Source: Oscillospiraceae bacterium (GTDB taxonomy: Bacteria > Bacillota > Clostridia > Oscillospirales > JAKOTC01). From it: 53,029 nt of DNA. The stretch lies in contig DAOPZJ010000010.1 of the NCBI GenBank assembly GCA_035353335.1, positions 1-53,029 on the forward strand, written 5' to 3'. This document shows positions 1 through 7,748 of the stretch, one piece after another (the stretch's first letter is position 1; each line of letters opens with the position of its first letter). The translations under genes and the position numbers were made by a program. Below the pieces are notes generated by a model. The model had not been told where the DNA came from and did no database searches. It saw only the letters and a list, made by a program, of their open reading frames with translations.

Positions 1-142
1 CGGGTGAAAACGGCTCTTCAAAACATCCGATGTCGCCGACGACGCCCGGGATCAGGGTCTTCGCGATGTGCTGCCGCATCAAACGCACGCCTTCGTAACC
101 GGCTTCCACGTCGACACCGGACGCTTTGTAACTCTCGTTCAT
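1..142 (-). CDS. purM: Phosphoribosylformylglycinamidine cyclo-ligase, N-terminal fragment (cut by window edge)
   Basis: Only the first 47 codons are in the window. The start ATG is at 140-142, preceded on the minus strand by GGGAGGAAC at a good distance. The visible N-terminus contains SYKASGVDVEAGYEGV, matching the family's conserved start (YK.aGVDi.aGye.v). PurM closes the imidazole ring of AIR in the cytoplasm, the fifth step of purine synthesis. It lies 19 bases downstream of the purF stop, so it is the third gene of a purE-purF-purM operon. The rest of the gene lies before base 1. Confidence 0.88.
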   Translation of the reverse strand, partial: MNESYKASGVDVEAGYEGVRLMRQHIAKTLIPGVVGDIGCFEEPFSP

Positions 143-161
143 AAGTTCCTCCCATTTATTT

Positions 162-1625
162 TTATTCGTATTTTTTCATTCGAGCGCGCTGTTTTGCCTT
201 GTCGCTCTCACTGTATTTTTTCTCGAATTTGTCCGGCTTTACTTCGTCGGGAACATTCACCGGATATTGCCCGGTGAAGCAGCCGGTGCAGCATCCGCCG
301 CAGGATTCGTCAGCAAGCTGCCCGATGTGTTCGACCGAGAGATAACCGAGCGAGTCAACGCCGATGCTTTTTGCAATCTCGTCAACGCTCATCCGGCAGG
401 CTATCAATTTATCTTTACCGTCGATGTCGGTGCCGAAATAGCAGGGGCTGATGAACGGCGGACAGGAGACGCGCATGTGAACTTCTTTTGCTCCGGCTTC
501 GCGCAGCATTTTGACAATTCGGGCGCTGGTTGTGCCGCGCACAATCGAATCGTCGACCATGATCACGCGTTTGCCTGAGACCGTCTCAGCAATCGGATTC
601 AATTTTATATGCACAGACGCTTCGCGCAGCGCCTGCGTCGGTTGAATAAAGGTTCTGCCGATATAGCGGTTTTTCACAAATCCCACGCCGTAGGGAATCT
701 CCGATTCTGCGGCATATCCGATCGCAGCGTCGAGTCCGGAATCCGGAACACCGATCACGACATCGGCCTCGACTGGGTTCTCTTGCGCTAAAAACTGTCC
801 CGCGCGCTGACGGGCCATATGCACATTTGTACCCTCAATCATCGAGTCGGGGCGCGCGAAATAGATATATTCAAACACGCATAGAGAGGGCTTCTGTCCG
901 CAGTGCGAGGTGATGGAGCGGAGATTTCCGTCTTCGATGACAGCGATTTCTCCCGGAACGATATCGCGGACGAATTTTGCGCCGAGGGTCTCAAACGCGC
1001 AGGTCTCGGAGGCAAAAATGTAACTTCCGTCGGGCGTTTTTCCCAGTGAAAGCGGACGAAAACCATGGGGATCACGGACAGCGATCAACTTTCGCGCCGA
1101 CATAATGACGAGTGAATAAGCGCCTTCGAGCTCGTCCATGGCTTTTTCAATCGCGCTCTCAATGCTCGGGGTGCAAAGCCGGTTTTTGGTGATGACGTAG
1201 GCGATGACTTCGGTATCGGAAGTGGAACGAAAGATTGCGCCTTCACGCTCAAATTTTTCACGCAGTCCGGCGGCGTTGGTGATATTGCCGTTGTGGGCGA
1301 CGACCATCGGCCCTTTAACATGACGCACGACTAACGGTTGGAGATTGGTTCGGTTCGCCGAGCCGTTCATCGAATAACGAACATGACCGACCGCCATCTG
1401 CCCGCCGTCGAGTCGCTTGAGAACCTCTTTGGTGAACACCTCGTTGACGAGTCCCATGTCAGCATGCGCTGTGACAATGCCGTCATCGTTGACAGCGATA
1501 CCGCAGGCCTCCTGGCCGCGGTGCTGCAGGGCATAGAGCGCGTAATAAGCAGCTGAAGAGGCGTTAAAAGTCTCGGTCGAACAGATGCCGAATACGCCGC
1601 ATTCCTCGTGAATGTCACCGAACAT
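162..1625 (-). CDS. purF: Amidophosphoribosyltransferase
   Basis: Transfers the amide nitrogen of glutamine to PRPP, the first committed step of purine synthesis. The 487-aa length is normal. The protein starts MFGDIHEECGVFGIC, so Cys9 is the expected N-terminal nucleophile after removal of a short propeptide, as in the Bacillus-type enzyme. An Ntn glutaminase domain fills about residues 9-230. The type I phosphoribosyltransferase domain carries the PRPP loop VMVDDSIVRGTTS. A Cys-rich stretch near the C-terminus (CGGCCTGC) fits the 4Fe-4S cluster of the oxygen-sensitive Gram-positive subtype. The ribosome site on the minus strand is AAGGAG. A terminator-like hairpin separates it from purE, which is upstream in the same direction. 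Confidence 0.97.
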   Translation of the reverse strand: MFGDIHEECGVFGICSTETFNASSAAYYALYALQHRGQEACGIAVNDDGIVTAHADMGLVNEVFTKEVLKRLDGGQMAVGHVRYSMNGSANRTNLQPLVVRHVKGPMVVAHNGNITNAAGLREKFEREGAIFRSTSDTEVIAYVITKNRLCTPSIESAIEKAMDELEGAYSLVIMSARKLIAVRDPHGFRPLSLGKTPDGSYIFASETCAFETLGAKFVRDIVPGEIAVIEDGNLRSITSHCGQKPSLCVFEYIYFARPDSMIEGTNVHMARQRAGQFLAQENPVEADVVIGVPDSGLDAAIGYAAESEIPYGVGFVKNRYIGRTFIQPTQALREASVHIKLNPIAETVSGKRVIMVDDSIVRGTTSARIVKMLREAGAKEVHMRVSCPPFISPCYFGTDIDGKDKLIACRMSVDEIAKSIGVDSLGYLSVEHIGQLADESCGGCCTGCFTGQYPVNVPDEVKPDKFEKKYSESDKAKQRARMKKYE

Positions 1626-1649
1626 GAAAGATCTCCTTGCTAAAATGAT

Positions 1650-1684
1650 AAAAAAGGAAATAGCCCTGAGAGACAGAGCTATTT
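1650..1684 (-). terminator. Intrinsic terminator or attenuator between purE and purF
   Basis: Read on the minus strand, AAATAGCTCTG and CAGGGCTATTT form an 11-bp stem (one G-U pair) around a 5-base loop, followed by CC and six T. The purE stop codon lies inside the 5' arm. There is no room for a new promoter between this hairpin and purF, so it probably sets the ratio of purE to purF transcripts by partial read-through. Confidence 0.7.
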
Positions 1685-2164
1685 TTGGTTGAAGGAAGCG
1701 TCCTTGGAAAGGACGGCTTTTTGCATTTCAATTTTATAATCGGCCAGTTTTTCAGACAGCTGCTCATCCGATACGGCAAGAATCTGCACCGCGAGCAGCG
1801 CGGCGTTTTCGGCTCCGTCGATGGCGACAGTTGCGACTGGTACACCGGAGGGCATCTGAACCGTTGAGAGCAGGGCGTCGAGTCCATCGAGCGTGGACGA
1901 TTTGATCGGGATGCCGATGACCGGTAAGACGGTTTGTGCGGCGATAGCGCCCGCGAGGTGTGCGGCCTTTCCGGCTGCGGCGATAAAGACACCGATGCCT
2001 TTTTCGGCAGCCGAGGAGGCATATTGCGCTGTCTCAGCGGGGGTTCTGTGGGCTGAGAGCACCCTCATTTCATAGGGTACACCAAACCGCGCAAGACAGT
2101 CGGCGGCTTTTTGGACGACGGGCAAATCGGAGTCGCTGCCCATCACAATGGCAACCTTGCGCAC
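1679..2164 (-). CDS. purE: N5-carboxyaminoimidazole ribonucleotide mutase (class I PurE)
   Basis: Interconverts N5-CAIR and CAIR in purine synthesis. The start is taken as GTG at 2164 because GGAGGTG lies 6 bases upstream and the family start RKVAIVMGSDSDLP follows at once; the longer ATG frame adds 21 residues with no family resemblance. This gives 161 residues, the normal size. The GSDSD phosphate loop and the SAHRTP motif with the catalytic His are present. No purK is seen in the window. First gene of the pur operon. Confidence 0.95.
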   Translation of the reverse strand: MRKVAIVMGSDSDLPVVQKAADCLARFGVPYEMRVLSAHRTPAETAQYASSAAEKGIGVFIAAAGKAAHLAGAIAAQTVLPVIGIPIKSSTLDGLDALLSTVQMPSGVPVATVAIDGAENAALLAVQILAVSDEQLSEKLADYKIEMQKAVLSKDASFNQK

Positions 2165-2217
2165 CGAAACCACCTCCGAAAAAGAATTGAGGCGTAAAAA
2201 TTTACACCCGCATGCAT

Positions 2218-2246
2218 ATTCTATCATAATTTTTTAATATTTGCAA
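2218..2246 (-). promoter_or_regulatory. SigA-type promoter for the pur operon
   Basis: On the minus strand, TTGCAA (2241-2246) and TAGAAT (2218-2223) are separated by 17 bases, about 50 bases before the purE GTG. The short leader contains a small hairpin (GGTGTAA / TTACGCC). I see no purine-riboswitch or PurR-box consensus that I can support. Confidence 0.6.
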
Positions 2247-2352
2247 TCGAAATTTATTTCAGCATTTTGTATTAGAAGAGTAAAATAAATTATTAAATAT
2301 GTAAATATGTAAAGATTATTTTATAAAGATCTTTCGAAGTTCCATAAAGCGG

Positions 2353-2381
2353 TTGACTTTCGGTATTTATCATGCTATCAT
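2353..2381 (+). promoter_or_regulatory. SigA-type promoter of the cobalamin-uptake operon
   Basis: TTGACT (2353-2358) and TATCAT (2376-2381) have a 17-base spacer. It lies about 50 bases before the first paired element of the cobalamin riboswitch, a sensible leader position. The flanking 2228-2350 stretch is AT-rich and shows no gene. Confidence 0.7.
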
Positions 2382-2431
2382 ACGCCTGTACCGGATAACT
2401 CCGGACATCAAAATTGAATATTGAATTCGCA

Positions 2432-2551
2432 GCACGGTTCCAAACGGTGAAAACCGCCATTGGATCAGAGGGAAGTTCGGTGAAAATCCGTCGCAACCGC
2501 CATTACCGTAATTGAAAGATGCTCTTTCATAAGTCGGAATACTTGCCGTGC
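2432..2551 (+). promoter_or_regulatory. Cobalamin (B12) riboswitch aptamer
   Basis: The conserved elements occur in order: closing stem GCACGG (2432-2437) with CCGTGC (2546-2551); GGGAAG then CGGTGAAAATCCG; an ACCGCCATTAC block standing for the usual GCCACTG B12-box part; a variable hairpin (GAAAG / CTTTC); and AAGTCGGAATACTTGCC for the AAGTCAGGATACCTGCC signature. It precedes genes for cobalamin capture and an ECF transporter. In this family, bound adenosyl- or methylcobalamin turns expression off. Bases differ from consensus at several places, but the order and spacing leave little doubt. Confidence 0.93.
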
Positions 2552-2689
2552 ATGCGCGGTCACCGGTTATACTATTTTTATAAAATGAGTTTTCCGGAAC
2601 ATTTTTGGGCATGAAAAGTGCAGCCGTTTTAAGATTTCCAAAGGGATATTTTCGGCTGTGCCATGCCTTCGAAATCATTAGAGCAGTTG

Positions 2690-2724
2690 CGCTTTTATCG
2701 TTTCAAACGATAAGGGCGTTTTTT
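2690..2724 (+). terminator. Expression-platform terminator of the B12 riboswitch
   Basis: CGCTTTTATCG (2690-2700) pairs with CGATAAGGGCG (2708-2718, two G-U pairs) around TTTCAAA, followed by six T. It stands 138 bases after the aptamer and 88 bases before the first gene. An upstream pair, CAGCCG near 2620 and CGGCTG near 2653, may form the intervening fold. This points to control at the level of transcription termination. Confidence 0.8.
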
Positions 2725-2811
2725 ATTGCAATATGCCCGCATTCATCGGATAGCTGCGCCGGCGCAGTAAGGCGCAATATCATATATTGAAATCACAAGG
2801 AGAGAATTACC

Positions 2812-3672
2812 ATGAAAATCAAAAAAGCGGTTGTCATGATTTTAACGCTGGCGATGATGCTGTCCATGCTCGGCCTCACGGCGTTTGCAGCAGACGATTC
2901 GGCGAAAATCAATGTCACGATCGTCGACAAAACCGGCGCTGTTGTATTGGCGCAGGAACCCATCACCGTCACCGACACCGACAAGGACGGCAAACTGACC
3001 ATTGATGATGCCTTGTATCTTGCGCATGAAGGCAAGTTCACCGGCGGAGCAGCCAAGGGTTATGCCACCAAAACCGGCGAATACGGTCTTTCCATCACCA
3101 AACTCTGGGGCACCGAAAACGGCAGCGGCTTCGGTTATTATCTGAACAACAAGTCCGCCATGAGCTTGACCGATACTGTTAAAACTGGCGATTTTCTAAC
3201 CGCTTTCTTGTATACAGATACAACGAATTTTTCCGATACCTATACCTATTTTGATGTAAACACCGTCAAAGCGACAGCAGGTGAAGAGATCAAACTGACG
3301 CTTTCCGCTGCGGCGTTTGATTCAAATTTCAAGCCCATCGTAAAACCGGTTGCCGGGGCTGTTATCACGGTTAACGGAACCGCAACAACCTATAAGACCG
3401 ACGCCGAAGGCAAAGTCACAATCAAAATCGATAAGACAGGAACCTGCGTAATCAGCGCCACGTCTTCTGCTATGAGAATTATCGCGCCGGTTTGCACGGC
3501 AACCGTCTCCGCAGCCGATACCGCATCCGCTTCCGCCACCTCCGAGGTTTCGGGAGTCACACTGCCCAATACCGGTTCCTGTATCAACCCGGTTATTTAT
3601 GCCGTGGTTGCATTCGCTATGATCGCCGGAATCGTTGTTGCGGCAATCCCGAAAAAGGTCAATGAAAAGTAA
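2812..3672 (+). CDS. LPXTG wall-anchored protein with transcobalamin-type beta-domain
   Basis: A 286-aa secreted protein. Residues 1-27 are a signal peptide (cleavage near AFA-AD). Residues 34-150 hold a domain with GYATKTGEYGLSITKLWG, a GYYLNN turn (109-113) and VKTGDFLTAFLYTD (123-136), which parallels the GW.f.VNg ... dGD.i.w.Yt pattern of the DUF4430/transcobalamin C-terminal family. Residues 150-235 look like an Ig/Big-type beta-domain (AGAVITVNG, TDAEGKVTIKI). A Ser/Ala/Thr-rich linker leads to LPNTG (251-255), a hydrophobic helix and a KK tail, the sortase sorting signal. The start has AAGGAGAG upstream. First gene behind the B12 riboswitch, so it likely holds cobalamin or an analogue at the wall. 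Binding is inferred; no sortase gene is in the window. Confidence 0.8.
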   Translation: MKIKKAVVMILTLAMMLSMLGLTAFAADDSAKINVTIVDKTGAVVLAQEPITVTDTDKDGKLTIDDALYLAHEGKFTGGAAKGYATKTGEYGLSITKLWGTENGSGFGYYLNNKSAMSLTDTVKTGDFLTAFLYTDTTNFSDTYTYFDVNTVKATAGEEIKLTLSAAAFDSNFKPIVKPVAGAVITVNGTATTYKTDAEGKVTIKIDKTGTCVISATSSAMRIIAPVCTATVSAADTASASATSEVSGVTLPNTGSCINPVIYAVVAFAMIAGIVVAAIPKKVNEK

Positions 3673-5242
3673 GTCTTTTGCCGTAATCGGCTGCTGTCTG
3701 TTAATTCTAGCTGTTTTGTCAGGCCCTGCAGCCGTCTCGGCGCAGAATATCGGGAACACCGCCGGCGAGGTGCAATACCTCGTCGGCGGCATTGCCGAAT
3801 ACAACGAAGCGCAATCCGGCGTCAATTCCATCCAGGAGTGGATCGACACCGGGCTGACCGAAAACGCGGGCGTTACTTCCGAATGGTACGCAATGGCGCT
3901 GAGCCAGTCGGGCGAGTCGTATGATTTTTCCGCTTACGGCAATGCTTTAAAAACATATCTGAGCAAAAACGAAATTACTGACGCCGCGACACGCCAAAAG
4001 TATGCACTCGCTTTAATATCAACCGGTTTTTCGAATGACGCTTTTGTGAATTCTGCGGTTGAAGATTCAATCGGGCAGCAAGGAATTATGAGTTGGATTT
4101 TTGGTCTGCACTTGCTTAACAACGGATGTAAAAGTTCGGGCTATACAATTGATGCAGTCATCAATCAAATTATATCTTTGCAATTTACAGACGGGGGCTG
4201 GGCGCTCTACGGCGAGAATTCCGACGTGGACGTCACCGCAATGGCGATCGAAGCGCTCTCACCTTATTATCAAACCGATGAAGCCGTCAAAGCGGCTGTG
4301 GATAAGGCAATTGTCCTTCTTTCCGATAAGCAGTTGGACGACGGCGGTTATATGGGTTTCGGCGAAGAAAACCCGGACAGCGCCGCGCAGGTGATTGTGG
4401 CATTGTCGTCTCTCGGGATTGACTGCACAGCGGGCAGCCGGTTTATCAAAAACGATCACACACTGCTTGACGCAATCGCCCAATATCGCCTTTCAGACAG
4501 CAGCTTTTCACATACAAAAGGCGGAGATTTCAATCACACTTCTACCGTACAGATTTTTTATGCGCTGATCGCTTTTCAAAGGCAGCAAAAAGGGCTGGGG
4601 CCGTTTTTCGTTTTTGACAAACCGACAACCGCCGAGAATCAAGGACAAACGGATGGTGCGAAATCAGGTTATAAATTTTGGGTCAGCATATCCGCTGCGG
4701 GATTAGCTTTGCTCGTCAGCGTGGTATTGATATTTAAAAAGAAAACACATTTTAAAAACTTTTTAGCGGTGGTTTTAGCCGCCGCTGCCGTAATCGCATT
4801 TATTCAGCTGACCGATTTCAGTGCCGCAAGCAGCTATTATAACGGTAAAGACACCGAAAAAGATACGATTATCGGCAAAGTGACGCTGACAATCCGTTGT
4901 GACACCATCGTCGGAAAGTCCGATTCAAAATATATCCCGTCTGACGGTGTCATATTAAAAACGACTTCGTTTGACATCGCGGACGGCGAGACGGTTTATG
5001 ACGTGCTGGTAGAAGCGGCACGTAAATATAATATCCAAGTGGAAAACAACGGCACAAAGAATTTGGCTTATGTCGCCGGGATCAATTATCTCTACGAATA
5101 TCAATTCGGTGACCTGTCCGGTTGGGTTTTCCATGTCAACGGCACTGCGCCTTCGGTCGGCTGCGGGGAATACAAGCTTTCCGACGGCGATGCGATCGAA
5201 TGGCTGTACACCCTCGAAATGGGCGACGATCTTCAATTATAA
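3662..5242 (+). CDS. Intrinsic-factor-like membrane protein: alpha/alpha toroid, two membrane helices, DUF4430 beta-domain
   Basis: 526 aa from the ATG at 3662, which overlaps the previous gene by 11 bases; a longer frame from 3635 lacks a signal-like start. Residues 1-27 are a signal peptide. Residues 35-315 form a helical repeat region with toroid-type motifs (QFTDGGWALYG 174-184; KQLDDGGYMGFG 223-234; NPDSAAQVIVAL). Membrane helices lie at about 339-358 and 367-383, separated by a basic cytoplasmic loop (KKKTHFKN). Residues 405-526 are a DUF4430-type domain with GWVFHVNGTAPSVG and LSDGDAIEWLYTLEMG. Both large domains should face outward. The alpha-toroid plus beta-domain order is that of intrinsic factor and transcobalamin. 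The likely role is cobalamin capture for the ECF importer downstream; this is inferred from fold pattern, riboswitch and neighbours. Confidence 0.82.
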   Translation: MKSKSFAVIGCCLLILAVLSGPAAVSAQNIGNTAGEVQYLVGGIAEYNEAQSGVNSIQEWIDTGLTENAGVTSEWYAMALSQSGESYDFSAYGNALKTYLSKNEITDAATRQKYALALISTGFSNDAFVNSAVEDSIGQQGIMSWIFGLHLLNNGCKSSGYTIDAVINQIISLQFTDGGWALYGENSDVDVTAMAIEALSPYYQTDEAVKAAVDKAIVLLSDKQLDDGGYMGFGEENPDSAAQVIVALSSLGIDCTAGSRFIKNDHTLLDAIAQYRLSDSSFSHTKGGDFNHTSTVQIFYALIAFQRQQKGLGPFFVFDKPTTAENQGQTDGAKSGYKFWVSISAAGLALLVSVVLIFKKKTHFKNFLAVVLAAAAVIAFIQLTDFSAASSYYNGKDTEKDTIIGKVTLTIRCDTIVGKSDSKYIPSDGVILKTTSFDIADGETVYDVLVEAARKYNIQVENNGTKNLAYVAGINYLYEYQFGDLSGWVFHVNGTAPSVGCGEYKLSDGDAIEWLYTLEMGDDLQL

Positions 5243-5259
5243 AGAAAGGGGAGAGCGGC

Positions 5260-6138
5260 TTGAAGGATTTTTCGGAGTATAACCCCTTTGCTGTTTTAAT
5301 TTATTTTCTCGCCGCCGCAGGTTTGGCGATGTTTACCGCCGGCCCGATGCTCCTCGCGCTTTCATTGGCGGGGTCGATTTCGCTTTTTATTGTCCGAAAC
5401 GGCCGCAAAGGCCTCCGTTCCCATCTGTTCTTCTTCTTTTTATTCGTCCTGATGTCATTTATGAATCCGTTGATTTCCCATAACGGTGTGACGGTGTTAT
5501 TCGTGATGAACAATAACCCCGTGACGCTTGAGTCTTTTTATTACGGCATTGCCTCCTCGGCGATGATCGTGTCGGTATTATACTGGTTTCGCTCCTTCAC
5601 GCAAATTATGACAAGCGATAAATTGCTCTATCTGTTCGGTTCTGCGGCTCCGAAACTTTCATTGATCCTCTCAATGGCACTCCGTTATATCCCATTGTTC
5701 GGCAAACAGATAAAAAAGACCGACGCAGCGCAAAAAGCCCTTGGGTTATACAAAGAAGATAACGTCATCGACCGGGCTCGAGGCGGTACGCGGATTTTTT
5801 CGGTCATGGTGACCTGGGCGCTTGAAAACGGCATTATAACCGCCGACAGTATGACGGCACGCGGTTACGGCATCGGTCGTCGCACTTTTTTCGCGCTCTA
5901 TAAATTCCGCAAGAACGATTTAGTGTTAATCCTGATTTCGCTCGGATTGCTCACCGCAACTGCGATTGGAATCGGTTACGGTTCGATCTCTTTCGAATAC
6001 TATCCGGCCATTAATGCTTCGCCCGTCACTGCGGCATCAATTCTGACTTACACCGCATACGGGCTGCTTGCGTTCATTCCCACAATTATTGAAGCGGAGG
6101 AAAGCATCAAATGGAAATACTTGCTGTCAAGGAACTGA
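5260..6138 (+). CDS. ecfT: ECF transporter transmembrane (T) component
   Basis: 292 aa from a TTG start at 5260, chosen because AAAGGGGAG lies just upstream and the frame upstream of it is out-of-frame coding sequence of the previous gene. The protein is rich in hydrophobic helices. It has the cytosolic coupling region around AAPKLSLILSMALRYIPLF and the DSMTARGYGIGRR motif (the A-R-G coupling helix of EcfT/CbiQ proteins). It scaffolds the S component and transmits ATPase motion. It starts 17 bases after the toroid protein stops, and its end overlaps the ATPase gene by 28 bases. Confidence 0.9.
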   Translation: MKDFSEYNPFAVLIYFLAAAGLAMFTAGPMLLALSLAGSISLFIVRNGRKGLRSHLFFFFLFVLMSFMNPLISHNGVTVLFVMNNNPVTLESFYYGIASSAMIVSVLYWFRSFTQIMTSDKLLYLFGSAAPKLSLILSMALRYIPLFGKQIKKTDAAQKALGLYKEDNVIDRARGGTRIFSVMVTWALENGIITADSMTARGYGIGRRTFFALYKFRKNDLVLILISLGLLTATAIGIGYGSISFEYYPAINASPVTAASILTYTAYGLLAFIPTIIEAEESIKWKYLLSRN

Positions 6139-7748
6139 GCTTTACTTATCCGCTTTGTACCCAAAAAGCGCTTGATAAGGTGTCTTTTTCGGTCGAAAAA
6201 GGCGATTTCACCGTGGTCTGCGGAGCGACCGGAAGCGGTAAGTCAACCTTACTGAGGATGTTAAAGCAGGAATTGACGCCGCTTGGCGATAAAACCGGAG
6301 AGATCATCTATAACGGCAAGCCGCTTGATAAACTTGATGAAATGACCTCGGCCTGCAAGATCGGTTTCGTAATGCAGCGGCCCGAGCAGCAGCTCGTGAC
6401 CGACAAGGTCTGGCACGAACTTGCGTTCGGGTTGGAGAATATGGGGTTACCGCAGCAGATGATCCGCCGACGCGTCTCCGAGATGTCGAGTTATTTCGGC
6501 ATCGAAGCGTGGTTTGACAAGAACGTCTCCGACCTTTCCGGCGGGCAAAAGCAGATTTTAAATCTCGCAGCGGTCATGGTGATGCAGCCCGACATTCTGA
6601 TTTTGGACGAGCCGACCGCCCAGCTCGACCCGATTGCGGCTTCGGATTTCATCGGGACCTTGCAAAAACTCAACCGCGAGCTCTCTCTGACAATCATCTT
6701 AGTCGAACACCGGCTCGAGGATGTCATTCCGGTCTGCGATAAGCTGCTTGTGATGGAAAAAGGATCGGTTCTTGATTATGGTGCATCCCGCAACATCGCC
6801 GAGAACATGCGTTCGCATCCGGCAATTTTACAGGCCATGCCGGCAGCAGTTCGGCTTTACAGCAAACTTAATGTGCTGTCACCCTGTCCGCTGACCGTTC
6901 GCGAGGGACGGCGTTTTATCGAAGAGCACTTTGAAAATACCGCTAAATCAAAAGAGCAGGGGGATTATGCGCATAATCAAACGCCCGCGCTCGAATTTTC
7001 GGATGTATGGTTCCGTTATGCCCGCGAACTGCCCGATGTGCTGAGCGGGCTCGATCTGACCGTTTACAACAGCGAATTATTCTGCATTCTCGGTGGAAAC
7101 GGCTCGGGAAAAACCACCGCGCTCGGTGCTGCTGCCGGATTGAATAAGTTTTATGCCGGCAACATCAAGGTGTTTGGAAAAAAGCTGAAGGACTATAAAA
7201 ATCAATCGCTTTATCGGAGCTGTTTATCCTTGTTGCCCCAGGATGTCCAGACGGTGTTTTTACGCAATACCGTGCGCGAGGAACTGGCCGAAGTCGGCGG
7301 AAGCAACGTTGAATTGCCTTATGACCTTACCCCATTGATGGACAAACACCCTTACGACCTCAGCGGCGGAGAGCAGCAGTTGGTCGCATTGGCCAAGGTG
7401 CTTGCGGCCAAGCCGAAATTGCTCTTGCTTGACGAACCGACCAAAGGACTTGACGCTTATGCAAAAAACGGTATCATCCACGTATTGAAAAAATTACAGG
7501 CAACCGGCGTGACGATTGTTGCGGTGACACACGACGTCGAGTTCGCCGCGCAGTGCGCCGACCGATGCGCGTTGTTTTTCCGGGGTGAGATCACCTCGAT
7601 TGATACGCCCGCGAAATTTTTTGCCGAAAACACCTTTTATACCACTGCGGCCAATCGCATGACACGCGGCATCTTCGGCGGTGTGGTAACCGTAGATGAC
7701 GCGGTTGACCACTGCCTGAAAAACAAACGAAAAGGGGAAGGCGTATGA
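6111..7748 (+). CDS. ecfA: ECF transporter ATPase, two ABC domains fused
   Basis: 545 aa holding two complete ABC ATPase units, equal to EcfA and EcfA' in one chain. Domain 1: Walker A GATGSGKST (38-46), signature LSGGQ (142-146), Walker B LILDEP (163-168), H-loop VEHR. Domain 2: Walker A GGNGSGKTT (328-336), signature LSGGE (417-421), Walker B LLLDEP, H-loop VTHD. GGAGG precedes the ATG, which lies inside the end of the T gene. A fused ATPase fits a dedicated (group I) ECF importer rather than one sharing a common energy module. Confidence 0.93.
   Translation: MEILAVKELSFTYPLCTQKALDKVSFSVEKGDFTVVCGATGSGKSTLLRMLKQELTPLGDKTGEIIYNGKPLDKLDEMTSACKIGFVMQRPEQQLVTDKVWHELAFGLENMGLPQQMIRRRVSEMSSYFGIEAWFDKNVSDLSGGQKQILNLAAVMVMQPDILILDEPTAQLDPIAASDFIGTLQKLNRELSLTIILVEHRLEDVIPVCDKLLVMEKGSVLDYGASRNIAENMRSHPAILQAMPAAVRLYSKLNVLSPCPLTVREGRRFIEEHFENTAKSKEQGDYAHNQTPALEFSDVWFRYARELPDVLSGLDLTVYNSELFCILGGNGSGKTTALGAAAGLNKFYAGNIKVFGKKLKDYKNQSLYRSCLSLLPQDVQTVFLRNTVREELAEVGGSNVELPYDLTPLMDKHPYDLSGGEQQLVALAKVLAAKPKLLLLDEPTKGLDAYAKNGIIHVLKKLQATGVTIVAVTHDVEFAAQCADRCALFFRGEITSIDTPAKFFAENTFYTTAANRMTRGIFGGVVTVDDAVDHCLKNKRKGEGV

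Noticed and set aside
1615..2022. 135-codon minus-strand frame overlapping purE
   Set aside because: Out-of-frame shadow with Ser/Pro/Arg-rich composition and no start site; the purE frame is certain.
2164..2227. N-terminal extension of PurE to an upstream ATG
   Set aside because: The extra 21 residues do not resemble PurE, and the GGAGGTG site fits the GTG at 2164.
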